A program made the position numbers and the translations under genes. From the NCBI GenBank assembly GCA_019112865.1, contig DXIN01000017.1, forward strand, positions 1 through 33,719: a stretch of 33,719 nt of DNA, given 5' to 3'. Shown here in pieces: positions 22,883 to 31,067 of this stretch (position 1 is its first letter; each line of letters begins with the position of its first letter). The notes under the pieces are model-generated. The model was not told the DNA's origin. It worked only from the letters and a program-made list of their open reading frames with translations, and did not search any database. This stretch comes from Candidatus Helicobacter avicola (GTDB lineage: Bacteria > Campylobacterota > Campylobacteria > Campylobacterales > Helicobacteraceae).

Positions 22883-24085
22883 TCACATAAAATTTGGCGT
22901 GTGTGCCTTGCTCAAATCCCACGCCAACCCCTCATCAATCCCGCATTCCCTAAGTCTTTTGGTGCGATTATGCTCCATTTTGTGCTTGAGGTTTTCCACC
23001 GCTTCAAAACCCCGCTTTATCTGTGCTACCTCATCGCCCCCGCCAGCATAGATGGCTAGAGATTCTAAGAGTAGGGTGGATTCAGAGCTAAACTCATCAA
23101 GATAATGTTTGCGTTTAAACACAATGTCTTTTAAAAAGGCGATTTTTTGCGGGCTGTGTGCTAGGGCGTTTTTGACATTGTTCATACCATAGGCGACATG
23201 ACGTTTTTCGTCTTTGCGTGCTAGAGAGAGGAGCTTTTTAGTCGGCTCATCGGGTGCGTAATCCCCCAAAAACCCTAGCAAATCCACAAATGTCCCCTCG
23301 CCCATAATGTGTAGCAGGAAGCTTGCGGCAAAATAATCACGTTCTTTAAAAAGCGTATAGAGGCTTTGCTGTGTGGCGAGTGTGGAGTATTGTAGCCCTA
23401 GCCCCGTGGCTTTGGCGCGCTTGATAAAGACTTCGATATGCCGTGCCTCATCGCCGATGATAGAAGAGAGTAATAGCGGGACTTCGTGGAAATAAGGCGA
23501 GATTTGTGGGAGGAATTTGGAGGGGATATAGAGGGCGGAGAGTTCGTTTTCGACAAGATAGGTCATAATTTGGGCTATGCTAGATTCTAGGCTGGGCTTT
23601 AAACTCGGGATTTGCGCCCAATCAATATCGCGTGTGGCATTCCATTGGGCATTTTTAGAATCCTCATAGATTTTGCTCACATTTTCGCTCCATATTGCTT
23701 CCTTGCTACTTAGGGCGAAGTAGTAGTTGGGGCTACCCACTTGTGGCTTGCTCCCACGCGCACTTAGTCCAAATTCGCTAGGAGCTATGGAAAGTAAAGA
23801 CTCTTGGCTGCTTGCTAAACTGCTATCACTTGTAAAATCACAAAAGCTTGTGGGTGAGCGTTTTTTGAGATAGTAAGCAAAGCCTAGCTTTAAGGTCTTG
23901 ACATCGATAAATTCCTCGCCTTTGAATCTTGCATACGCTTTGAGCTCCGTGGCGAGATTGCCATAATCACTCAAAACCTCTATCACATCGCTAGATTCCA
24001 TAAGCAAAAAGGCATTTTCAAGCCGCATAAAAAAGAGCTTACCCAAAGGAATATCGCCCATAATCAAAGAGTGTTTGTGCTGCAT
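22883..24085 (-). CDS. TusA-like domain fused to a ferritin-like diiron protein
   Basis: A 400-residue, two-part protein. Residues about 12-76 (SSDVIEVLSDYGNLATELKA and on to KLGFAYYLKK) look like a TusA/SirA-type fold but lack its Cys-Pro active site. Residues about 165-345 form a ferritin-like helix bundle with diiron ligands that can be read as E181, E213-x-x-H216 (GDEARHIEVF), E263 and E293-x-x-H296 (KDEKRHVAYG). The DE-x-R-H form occurs in diiron monooxygenases. The C-terminus is basic and charged. It lies 188 bases after hugZ and 161 before the flavoprotein gene. A possible -10 (TATAAA type) is just upstream, so it could be its own unit. Confidence 0.65.
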   Translation of the reverse strand: MQHKHSLIMGDIPLGKLFFMRLENAFLLMESSDVIEVLSDYGNLATELKAYARFKGEEFIDVKTLKLGFAYYLKKRSPTSFCDFTSDSSLASSQESLLSIAPSEFGLSARGSKPQVGSPNYYFALSSKEAIWSENVSKIYEDSKNAQWNATRDIDWAQIPSLKPSLESSIAQIMTYLVENELSALYIPSKFLPQISPYFHEVPLLLSSIIGDEARHIEVFIKRAKATGLGLQYSTLATQQSLYTLFKERDYFAASFLLHIMGEGTFVDLLGFLGDYAPDEPTKKLLSLARKDEKRHVAYGMNNVKNALAHSPQKIAFLKDIVFKRKHYLDEFSSESTLLLESLAIYAGGGDEVAQIKRGFEAVENLKHKMEHNRTKRLRECGIDEGLAWDLSKAHTPNFM

Positions 24086-24232
24086 TGTGTTCTTTTATAT
24101 TTATAAGATAAAGCAAGATCTTTTGACTAAATACGATGAAGATTCTAGCTTGTGTATCTCACACGGAGATTTTGGCTGTATGGTAAGTCAAAAAACCTTA
24201 GAGCGCACTAAAGTTTTAGATTTGGTGTGATC

Positions 24233-24252
24233 TTTGCCACAAAAGTGGCAAA
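24233..24252. terminator. Hairpin after hugZ, terminator-like
   Basis: TTTGCCAC-(AAAA)-GTGGCAAA, an 8-bp perfect stem 21 bases after the hugZ stop. It lacks a clear T-tract on the hugZ sense side, so termination is only probable. Confidence 0.4.
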
Positions 24253-24273
24253 AAAGTAATGTTTAAAGAGAAT

Positions 24274-25038
24274 CTACTTCTTATGTGTATGTGGCATCGT
24301 GTGGGGCATACCCTTGCCGCCGATATGTGAGATATTGCCTTGCTCACTAATCTCATAGGCTTGTCCAAATCCCTTGACAAAGCGTCCCTGCCCAAAATGC
24401 ACGCGCACAAGGTGAAAATCCAGCATACCCCGCACCGCAGAGACACCGCCGCCTTTGCCCACACGAGACTCAAAGCTATCATAGACTTTTTCAAAGAGCT
24501 CATCTCGTGGCAAAAACTCCACACTCACATCATAAGTTAGCCTCTTGCGCGCTAGGAGCATTTGGGCTTCTTTCTCATCTTGGATAAACATCACTTGGGC
24601 ACTTTTAGGGTTTGCTTGGAGATTGGCAAAATGCTGGGCTACCTCGCTAATATAGAGATAATACGCCCCCTCATAGCGCAGCAAGGGTGAGTAGCTAAGA
24701 TGCGGGAGATTCTGTGGTGAGAGTGAGGCAAGCAAAATGGAGTTAAAAGTGTCTTTAAAAGCCTCTATCTCTCGGGCTATCGCATCATCTTGTGCATTAT
24801 CTTGCGTATCTAAATCCTTACAAAGCGCGATAATGGCGTTTTTATAGTCTGCTTCTTGCGTGGGGTTGGGGAATGGCACAAACACCTCTGTGTTGTCCGC
24901 AATGATAGTCAGCCCATTGACACTGATATTTGTGAGCTTTGCCTCTTTGGCTTGGAATCCACCATAGCGATTGACAAGTGATTTGAGTTCGCGTGTGTGA
25001 TGGTCATTCATATGTGTCAAAATACTTTCGAGATTCAT
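24274..25038 (-). CDS. hugZ: HugZ-family haem oxygenase
   Basis: HugZ opens haem to biliverdin, releasing iron for use. The 254-residue protein matches the H. pylori HugZ length. It begins MNLESILTHMNDHHTRELKS, has the split-barrel core (SYSPLLRYEGAYYLYIS, AQVMFIQDEKEAQMLLARKR) and the C-terminal segment VRVHFGQGRFVKGFGQAYEI. The Gly/His-rich tail (GGKGMPHTMPHTHKK) corresponds to the loop that supplies the axial haem ligand in HugZ. AAAAAGGAG stands 7 bases ahead of the ATG. The promoter has an imperfect A/T palindrome fitting a Fur box, as expected for an iron-uptake gene. Confidence 0.9.
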   Translation of the reverse strand: MNLESILTHMNDHHTRELKSLVNRYGGFQAKEAKLTNISVNGLTIIADNTEVFVPFPNPTQEADYKNAIIALCKDLDTQDNAQDDAIAREIEAFKDTFNSILLASLSPQNLPHLSYSPLLRYEGAYYLYISEVAQHFANLQANPKSAQVMFIQDEKEAQMLLARKRLTYDVSVEFLPRDELFEKVYDSFESRVGKGGGVSAVRGMLDFHLVRVHFGQGRFVKGFGQAYEISEQGNISHIGGKGMPHTMPHTHKK

Positions 25039-25072
25039 ACTATGCTCCTTTTTGGTAATTTGTCAAGATAGT

Positions 25073-25078
25073 ATTATA
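25073..25078 (-). promoter_or_regulatory. -10 box of hugZ, extended (TGC-TATAAT)
   Basis: TGCTATAAT on the minus strand, 35 bases before the hugZ start. Confidence 0.5.
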
Positions 25079-25090
25079 GCATAAAATAAA

Positions 25091-25109
25091 AATAATAAAC
25101 ATTCTTATT
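25091..25109. promoter_or_regulatory. Candidate Fur box upstream of hugZ
   Basis: AATAATAA-ACA-TTCTTATT is an inverted repeat with one mismatch, close to the TAATAAT-n-ATTATTA type Fur target of Helicobacter. It sits 13-31 bases upstream of the -10, where a repressor would block polymerase. Confidence 0.45.
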
Positions 25110-25211
25110 TTAATCTACTTAAAGAATACCAAAAATAACCCTAATACTAAGACACAGAATCTCATAAAATATATATTTATAAAAACTATTCCTATTTTTG
25201 TTTAAAGATGA

Positions 25212-26036
25212 CTATCCACGCAATTGCTCCAATCGTTCGCGTTTAGAGCCTATATCTGTGATTTGTATCCCGAAGTTTCCATCGACTATTACTACTTCCC
25301 CACGTGCTATGACTTTGTCATCTACCAAAATCTCTAGCGGGTCGTTAGCGAGTTGGTTAAGCTCAATCACGCTTCCTATATCCATAGAAATCACATCTTT
25401 GAGGAGCATTCGTTTTTGTCCGATACGCACCTTAACATTGAGGCGGACATCTAAAATCATACTGATGTTTTTAAACTCCGTAGCCGAAAGAGAATGTGCC
25501 TCTGGAGCTTGAGAGCTAGGGTTAGCAGCGGCTTTTGGCTCAAAAAGCTGCACAAAAGATTCTGAAGTGAGGATAAGAAAATCCGCATTGATAGAATCCA
25601 AGACAAAATGAAAAATATAAGCCTTTTGGAATTTGCTCAAGTCAATGCTTTGCTGGACAAAATCCATCTGCGTGCAGGTGAAGCTTAGCTTGGGTAAATC
25701 TTTTTGCGAACCGAGATTGGTTGCAATCGCCCCAAAAATATTAGAAACAATCTCTTTGAGTGCGTCCAAATCATCACCGCTTAGCTCTTCTTTGGCTTCT
25801 CCCTCACCACCTAGCATCATATCTGCTAGCGCACTGCCCATATTTGCAGGGATTACCACCGCAAGTTCGCCACTGCCATCGCCACTAGCTGTAATATAGG
25901 CTATGCCATAGCTTACAGGAAGCATATCAAGACTTACATTATTATCACGCGTATGCTCCACACTCGCATTGCGTCCCATTAATCCCTCAATCGTAGCGGC
26001 TGTCTCGGTAATAACCAAATCAAGAAATTGCTTCAT
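25212..26036 (-). CDS. fliY: Flagellar motor switch protein FliY
   Basis: A 274-residue C-ring protein. The N-terminal two thirds have a CheC-like/FliM-middle-like region (YGIAYITASGDGSGELAVVI, LGGEGEAKEELSGDDLDALK), and the last ~80 residues form the FliN domain (ISMILDVRLNVKVRIGQKRM, SIGSVIELNQLANDPLEILV, VIARGEVVIVDGNFGIQI). It ends the operon: fliM stops 8 bases upstream. The 173 bases after it, before hugZ, hold the hugZ promoter. Confidence 0.93.
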   Translation of the reverse strand: MKQFLDLVITETAATIEGLMGRNASVEHTRDNNVSLDMLPVSYGIAYITASGDGSGELAVVIPANMGSALADMMLGGEGEAKEELSGDDLDALKEIVSNIFGAIATNLGSQKDLPKLSFTCTQMDFVQQSIDLSKFQKAYIFHFVLDSINADFLILTSESFVQLFEPKAAANPSSQAPEAHSLSATEFKNISMILDVRLNVKVRIGQKRMLLKDVISMDIGSVIELNQLANDPLEILVDDKVIARGEVVIVDGNFGIQITDIGSKRERLEQLRG

Positions 26037-26044
26037 ACACTCTC

Positions 26045-27109
26045 CTATTCACTCTCTTCTTCCTCGAGATCAATGACCTTATTTTTTCGTTGTGCTTCAA
26101 GCATTTCAAGCACTTCTTTGACATAATCTTTTTCTGTTTTGATCACTTCTTTGACGCAGATTGTTTTGCGATAACGTTGCAATCCTATCGTGGCGATGTA
26201 TTTCTCTCTACCATCGATACACACACGCACCGTGTCATCAGCCACTGCATCAAGACGCACAATATCACCCACTTCCAAATCGAGCACTTCTCGCAAAGTG
26301 AGATCTGTCTCGCCAATATAAGCTGACACGATGACATTTGCACCTGCGACAAGGGCTTGAAGCTCTTTATTGCGAGATTTTTTGGAGCTAGTATCACTAA
26401 GCATTAAATCACGCGTTGCTAGGCGAGAGAGCACCGTCTCAAGCGCAATCACGGGATAGCAGATATTCATCATACCACTAGAGTGTCCGATGATAATCTC
26501 CATAACCACCATAATCACAATCTCATTTTGTGCCACGATTTGCACGACATTAGGGCTAGATTCTTTAGCATCAATACTTGGAAAAATATCTGTAATCGAG
26601 GACCACGCTTCTTTGAGGTTTTGCATCATTTGGCGCAAAATCGTATCAAGGAGATTGAGCTCTATATCACTAAATTCTCGTGCATTCTCGTATGGATCGC
26701 CCTTGCCGCCTAGGAGTCTATCGATCATTGGAAAGGCGATACTCGGATTTATCTCCAGCACCCCGCTACCTTCTAAGGGCTTCATTGAAAAGACATTAAA
26801 ACTCGTGGGGCTAGGCAAACTCATCAAAAACTCCCCATAAGTCATCTGATCCACGCTATGGAGCTGAATCTCCACAATGGAGCGCATCACCGCAGAAATC
26901 TGTGAGGAGAGTGAGCGCGCCATTTTGTCGTGGATACTCTTGAATGCACGGAGTTGCTCCTTGCTAACGCGGTTTGGACGCTTGAAGTCATAGAGGGTTA
27001 CTTGTTTTTGGTGGAGGACATCTTCTTTTTCTAAGCTCTCGGTATCACCACCATCATCGACAACCTCTAAGAGCGCGTCTATCTCTTCTTGACTTAAAAT
27101 ATCAGCCAT
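26045..27109 (-). CDS. fliM: Flagellar motor switch protein FliM
   Basis: FliM is the switch component that binds phosphorylated CheY and sets the direction of rotation. 354 residues. The N-terminal MADILSQEEIDALLEVV is the CheY-binding peptide, the middle domain includes FEYGEF-like MTYGEFLMSLPSPTSFNVF and the LLGGKGDPYENAREFSDIEL loop, and the C-terminal domain has VILREVLDLEVGDI-type sequence (TLREVLDLEVGDIVRLDAV). Start overlaps the fliA end by 8 bases, so translation is coupled. Confidence 0.96.
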   Translation of the reverse strand: MADILSQEEIDALLEVVDDGGDTESLEKEDVLHQKQVTLYDFKRPNRVSKEQLRAFKSIHDKMARSLSSQISAVMRSIVEIQLHSVDQMTYGEFLMSLPSPTSFNVFSMKPLEGSGVLEINPSIAFPMIDRLLGGKGDPYENAREFSDIELNLLDTILRQMMQNLKEAWSSITDIFPSIDAKESSPNVVQIVAQNEIVIMVVMEIIIGHSSGMMNICYPVIALETVLSRLATRDLMLSDTSSKKSRNKELQALVAGANVIVSAYIGETDLTLREVLDLEVGDIVRLDAVADDTVRVCIDGREKYIATIGLQRYRKTICVKEVIKTEKDYVKEVLEMLEAQRKNKVIDLEEEESE

Positions 27110-27803
27110 TGACTTCTCCTAGAGCAAGGCGCACCTTTTTGATCACTTCTTTTGAGATTTGTGAGATTCTAGATTCTGTGATACCCAAAATCTCACTAAT
27201 CTCTTTGAGGCTCAACTCCTCAAAGTAATACAGCTGGATAATCATTTGCTCTCTTTGGCTTAGTCCTTGTAAGATTTTAGAAATAATCTCAATAAGCTCC
27301 TCTTGCTGCAAGTCCTCTAGGATATTATCCCCAATAATGGCATTGTATTGTTCATCAATAGGCACAAGTGCATAGATATCACTTGCCATACGCGCTTCCT
27401 TGACTTTTGCTACATCTTCATTAAGCACTTTAGCAAGATACTCATCACTTGGCTCTTCTTGGTATTGGTTAAAGTATTTAGAGACTTCAATATCTATGCT
27501 TTTGACAAGCTTTCTATTAGAGCGCGAAAGCACATCTAGTGAGCGCAGATAGTCTAGCATAGCACCATTGACACGCGTTTTGGCAAAGCCCCAAAACGAG
27601 TCGTTTATCGAGCTATCATAACGTCTAGCAAGTTTTACGAGCTCCTCCGCCCCAATAGACACCAAATCCATTACATCAATAGAGCTTGGCAGACGCTCTT
27701 TGAGACGAAACGCCATTGCCTTCACAGCCGGCAGATACTGCGTAGCAAGCTCATCTTGTGCGTATTTGAGATTCTGATTATAGGCGTTTGCTTGTTTTGG
27801 CAT
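27102..27803 (-). CDS. fliA: Flagellar sigma factor sigma-28 (FliA)
   Basis: FliA directs RNA polymerase to late flagellar genes. 233 residues, with region 2 (DLVSIGAEELVKLARRYDSS and NDSFWGFAKTRVNGAMLDYL), region 3 (RKLVKSIDIEVSKYFNQY) and the region 4 helix-turn-helix (LSLKEISEILGITESRISQI). Size and motifs match the family. It is placed between a small membrane protein and fliM as in H. pylori. The anti-sigma factor FlgM is not in the window. Confidence 0.95.
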   Translation of the reverse strand: MPKQANAYNQNLKYAQDELATQYLPAVKAMAFRLKERLPSSIDVMDLVSIGAEELVKLARRYDSSINDSFWGFAKTRVNGAMLDYLRSLDVLSRSNRKLVKSIDIEVSKYFNQYQEEPSDEYLAKVLNEDVAKVKEARMASDIYALVPIDEQYNAIIGDNILEDLQQEELIEIISKILQGLSQREQMIIQLYYFEELSLKEISEILGITESRISQISKEVIKKVRLALGEVNG

Positions 27804-27835
27804 ACTTGCTACCTTTATGTGTTGTATTTTTGGTT

Positions 27836-28165
27836 TTAGGCATTAGCACCCTCTTCCTCGCGGTCAGATTCTATGCTTTTTAAGAATGTGCGAATCTTTG
27901 CCACCTCATGTTCTCGTTTATCAAACTCTAAGCGATAGTATTCTAGGTTTTGCTCTAGTTTGTCTTTTTTCACACTAGATTTGTCAAAATCCAAAAACCA
28001 AAAATACAACGCAATGGACACAGCGATAATGAGGTAGATTCCAATGGTAGTGATGATTGTCCAAATAACCATAAATGCCGGATCTTCAAACTTCACAATC
28101 GAAAACGCAAGTCCGATAAAAAATCCTGCAACAATGCCAAAACTCATATAATTATCTGGCTTCAT
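27836..28165 (-). CDS. Small membrane protein of the flhG-fliA interval, unknown function
   Basis: About 109 residues with two hydrophobic segments (about 8-25 and 32-56) followed by a charged coiled-coil-like cytoplasmic tail (KKDKLEQNLEYYRLEFDKRE). A protein of this kind sits at the same position between flhG and fliA in H. pylori, so it is probably conserved with the operon. The ATG at 28165 is preferred; a GTG just before is possible. It begins 11 bases after flhG. A role at the pole or in the flagellar base is inferred only from location. Confidence 0.7.
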   Translation of the reverse strand: MKPDNYMSFGIVAGFFIGLAFSIVKFEDPAFMVIWTIITTIGIYLIIAVSIALYFWFLDFDKSSVKKDKLEQNLEYYRLEFDKREHEVAKIRTFLKSIESDREEEGANA

Positions 28166-28176
28166 CACTTCCCCAC

Positions 28177-29064
28177 CTACAAATAGCCCAACATTCTTTT
28201 AAAAAAAGAGCCTAATGCGCTTTGGGATTGTAAAAGCATATTTTGTTCCACAGAAAAAAGTTTAGATTCTAAAGCAAAAACCTGTCTAAGAATCTCATCG
28301 AGCTGAATCTTTGGTGGCGAGAGAGGTTGGGCTTTGTAAAACAATTCTCGAGCGCGTGTAGCTTGAGAAACCACATTGCTTTGGGCGATAAATCCCAAAT
28401 AATGCAAGCGCAATGATGGAATCTTCTCTAACGCCACACTATGTATGCGATCATAGATTGTTTTTGCTTCCTTAGCATTTTGTGCCATATTGATGATGAG
28501 GGCAATATCGTCTTTGGTTTTGGCGTTGAGTTTGATAGTCGCATACGCATCGGTGAGTGCGGAGGGATCGCGCATCGTAACGACTATGAGCATATCACTA
28601 GCGTCCAAAAATCGCTGTGTTATACCACCTATTCCCGCGCCGGTATCGATGATCATATACTCAATACAATCCAAAATATCACTCTCCTCTACAAACCGCT
28701 CCAAAACTCCGGTATTGGCGTATTTGAGAATCTCATCACCGCTATCACCAGGAATGAGATAGAGTCCCTGCTCAATGGTATGCACCACTTGGTTAAAGCT
28801 CACTTCACCACGCAAGGCGTGCAAGATATTATAGGGAGTTTTCACACCAAAGATAAGATCGAGGTTTGCTAGCCCAATATCTGCATCAAAAATCGCTACT
28901 TTTTTGCCCATTTTCCACAATGCATAGGCGAGATTAGCACTTATGGTAGATTTTCCCACACCGCCCTTGCCACTGGTAACTGCAATAAAACGCGTGGCAC
29001 TATATTGTCGTTTAGAGCGAGATTGGACAAGTTCTTGTAGAGCACTGGCTTGGTGGGTTTGCAT
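28177..29064 (-). CDS. flhG: Flagellar number regulator FlhG (MinD-like ATPase)
   Basis: A 295-residue P-loop ATPase that limits flagellar number and works with FlhF. It has the deviant Walker A SGKGGVGKSTISANLAYALW at 31-50, IFDADIGLANLDLIFGV, and the IDTGAGIG switch. The C-terminus ends in hydrophobic/basic residues (GSFFKRMLGYL) that may form a membrane-binding helix. It follows flhF by 8 bases. Confidence 0.95.
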   Translation of the reverse strand: MQTHQASALQELVQSRSKRQYSATRFIAVTSGKGGVGKSTISANLAYALWKMGKKVAIFDADIGLANLDLIFGVKTPYNILHALRGEVSFNQVVHTIEQGLYLIPGDSGDEILKYANTGVLERFVEESDILDCIEYMIIDTGAGIGGITQRFLDASDMLIVVTMRDPSALTDAYATIKLNAKTKDDIALIINMAQNAKEAKTIYDRIHSVALEKIPSLRLHYLGFIAQSNVVSQATRARELFYKAQPLSPPKIQLDEILRQVFALESKLFSVEQNMLLQSQSALGSFFKRMLGYL

Positions 29065-29072
29065 ACCAAATC

Positions 29073-30515
29073 CTAGAAGTTTGGTTTATCTTGAGGCTTC
29101 CTAAAGCCCTCCAGCAAGCAATCTACGAGATAGTCGTTTGTGGCAACAAGCAGATCGTTTGGCACGCTCTGCCCGATAGAGAGATAGCTCACAGGCTTTT
29201 TGGTTTCATAGATGAGCGAAAACATATTGCCAAAATTCCTACTCTCATCAAGCTTGCTAAAAATCAGTGTATCAAGCTCCAAGCTCCCGCTAAATGCGCT
29301 ATATGTATCGCGCAAATCCTCGTATTTGGCATTGAGTGCGAGCACAAGCGAGACATCAATCTTATAATCATTGTTGATGTAGCTTTTGAGCATTTCAAGC
29401 TTTTGCTTGTCGTGTTGGGAATGTCCAGCAGTATCAATGAGAATGTAATCACAATGTCTTAGTGAATCTATGGCTTTGCCAAATTCATCTGGCTCGACTA
29501 CCGTGTCGATACTTAGCCGCATCATACGCGCATACGCCATAAGCTGATCCACTGCAGCCAAACGATAAGTATCAAGTGTGATAATGCCCACTTTATGTCG
29601 TTTTTCCATCATCAGTGAGTAACGTGCGGCGAGTTTGGCTAAAGTCGTGGTTTTGCCCACGCCCGTAGGACCCACAAACATCATTATGCGTTTTTGTCCT
29701 ACTTGGAGATTCTCACTACGACAATAAATCATCTTGCGCAAGACTTCGCGAAAATATCGCTTAGTCATTGCAGAGTTTTCACGCATTTTTAGGGGCATTA
29801 GCTCAAGGCTTAGACGCATAATCATATCCAAATGTTCTTTATTCATACCGCTACCCTTAGCGATTCTATAAATCTCTGCAAACTCTTGGGGTATGTTTAA
29901 TCCCTCTGGTGCGCGCTCCTCCCAAAACATATTTTGGATAATTTTCATTTTGTCATTAATTTTATCAAGCTCCTGACGAATCTCCCTAAGCTCACCGCGT
30001 TCGAGCTGGGCTTGGTTTATGCGAATGCGTTGCATATCTTCAATCTTAGAATCCACATTTCTTTGGGCGATATTCTCTTGAGCCACATTTTTGTAGGGGT
30101 TAGCATTGGGGAGGTTGTTTGTGAGTTTTTGTGGTGCTTTTGGCTGGGTAGTTGGGAGCTTGGTTGGGGCATTTACAATCTCTGAAATCTCACGCACCGC
30201 ACTACTTAGCTGCACGCTTACTTCATCAAGTCCCTTTTCTTTTTCCTCGCGTTTTTTGGCAAGCTGTCGCTGGGCAATTTCTTCTAGCCTTTGTTGCACG
30301 CTATTTTGCACGATGTTTTGTGAATCTGGTATGTTTTGGGCATTTGCTTCGTCATCGACCATCACCGTCATTTCATACAAACCAGCTTGGTTGATTGTTT
30401 TTTTGCGCACTTCTTTTGTCTGCACGACTTGTGCGTCCTCTCCAAAGCTCTCTCTTGCTTTTTTCATCGCTTCCGCAGGAGTTTCCCCCATAAAAGTATG
30501 TAGTTTTTTTGCCAT
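29073..30515 (-). CDS. flhF: Flagellar biosynthesis GTPase FlhF
   Basis: An SRP-type GTPase that places the flagellum at the pole and, in campylobacteria, is needed for the RpoN flagellar genes. 480 residues: a B-domain rich in Gln/Lys/Asn (about 50-200), an N-domain, then the G-domain with the P-loop GPTGVGKTTTLAKLAARY, ITLDTYRLAAVDQL, the DTAGHSQHD switch and the KLDE motif (SKLDESRNFGN). The N-terminus KKLHTFMGETPAEAMKKARE is typical. It follows folK by only 9 bases. Confidence 0.96.
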   Translation of the reverse strand: MAKKLHTFMGETPAEAMKKARESFGEDAQVVQTKEVRKKTINQAGLYEMTVMVDDEANAQNIPDSQNIVQNSVQQRLEEIAQRQLAKKREEKEKGLDEVSVQLSSAVREISEIVNAPTKLPTTQPKAPQKLTNNLPNANPYKNVAQENIAQRNVDSKIEDMQRIRINQAQLERGELREIRQELDKINDKMKIIQNMFWEERAPEGLNIPQEFAEIYRIAKGSGMNKEHLDMIMRLSLELMPLKMRENSAMTKRYFREVLRKMIYCRSENLQVGQKRIMMFVGPTGVGKTTTLAKLAARYSLMMEKRHKVGIITLDTYRLAAVDQLMAYARMMRLSIDTVVEPDEFGKAIDSLRHCDYILIDTAGHSQHDKQKLEMLKSYINNDYKIDVSLVLALNAKYEDLRDTYSAFSGSLELDTLIFSKLDESRNFGNMFSLIYETKKPVSYLSIGQSVPNDLLVATNDYLVDCLLEGFRKPQDKPNF

Positions 30516-30524
30516 AACACCCCT

Positions 30525-31001
30525 TTACTCAAGCTTCATAAAACTCATTGGAATGCACACACTCTCTCTGTTTTGCCAGTGTGAATGTGGGATTGTAAGA
30601 TAACCTCGCTTTAAAATCAATTTGTTAAAAAAAATTATGTCAATATCTAAGATTCTTGGAGCATTTTTAAACACACGTTTTTTAGGACGCCCAAAACGTC
30701 GCTCCAAGTAAAAAATAAGCGTATAAAGCTCGATGAGATTGTATGTAGTATGGAGCAAAAGTGTGGCATTTTCAAAAGGTGGTTGCTGGATAAATCCAAA
30801 CGCAGGATTGTGTAAAATCGGGCTAGATTCTATGTAAAATATTTTTGGGTGGGTGCGTAAGATTCTAAAAAGATTTCTAAAAGCTCTAAGCGTGTGTGGT
30901 TTGTTGCCACCTATGCCTAGCAATACTTTATTATATGTTTTGGGATTCTTTCGTAGGGAAGTCTTGGGATAATAGCTAGTCGCGCTTAGTGTGAGATTCA
31001 A
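30525..31001 (-). CDS. folK: 2-amino-4-hydroxy-6-hydroxymethyl-dihydropteridine pyrophosphokinase
   Basis: FolK transfers pyrophosphate from ATP to the FolB product in folate synthesis. 158 residues with the family blocks VLLGIGGNKP near 27-36, SPILHNPAFGFIQQPPFENA near 60-79, ERRFGRPKKRVFKNAPRILD and DIDIIFF, and the histidine of LTIPHSHWQNRESV near the end. The first ~22 residues are an extension relative to many FolK proteins. It is the first gene of the flagellar operon, as in Helicobacter, so a folate gene is tied to motility transcription. Confidence 0.92.
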   Translation of the reverse strand: MNLTLSATSYYPKTSLRKNPKTYNKVLLGIGGNKPHTLRAFRNLFRILRTHPKIFYIESSPILHNPAFGFIQQPPFENATLLLHTTYNLIELYTLIFYLERRFGRPKKRVFKNAPRILDIDIIFFNKLILKRGYLTIPHSHWQNRESVCIPMSFMKLE

Positions 31002-31034
31002 ACCAAACCTTTGTGATTATTTGTAAAAAACAAA

Positions 31035-31044
31035 TACAATTATA
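31035..31044. promoter_or_regulatory. Overlapping divergent -10 boxes (folK-flagellar operon and Dsb-like gene)
   Basis: TACAATTATA reads TACAAT toward the plus-strand gene (28 bases before its start) and TATAAT (31039-31044) on the minus strand, 38 bases before folK. Two bases are shared, so the promoters should exclude one another. Confidence 0.45.
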
Positions 31045-31067
31045 AACTAAAAAAGCAAGGAATGTGT

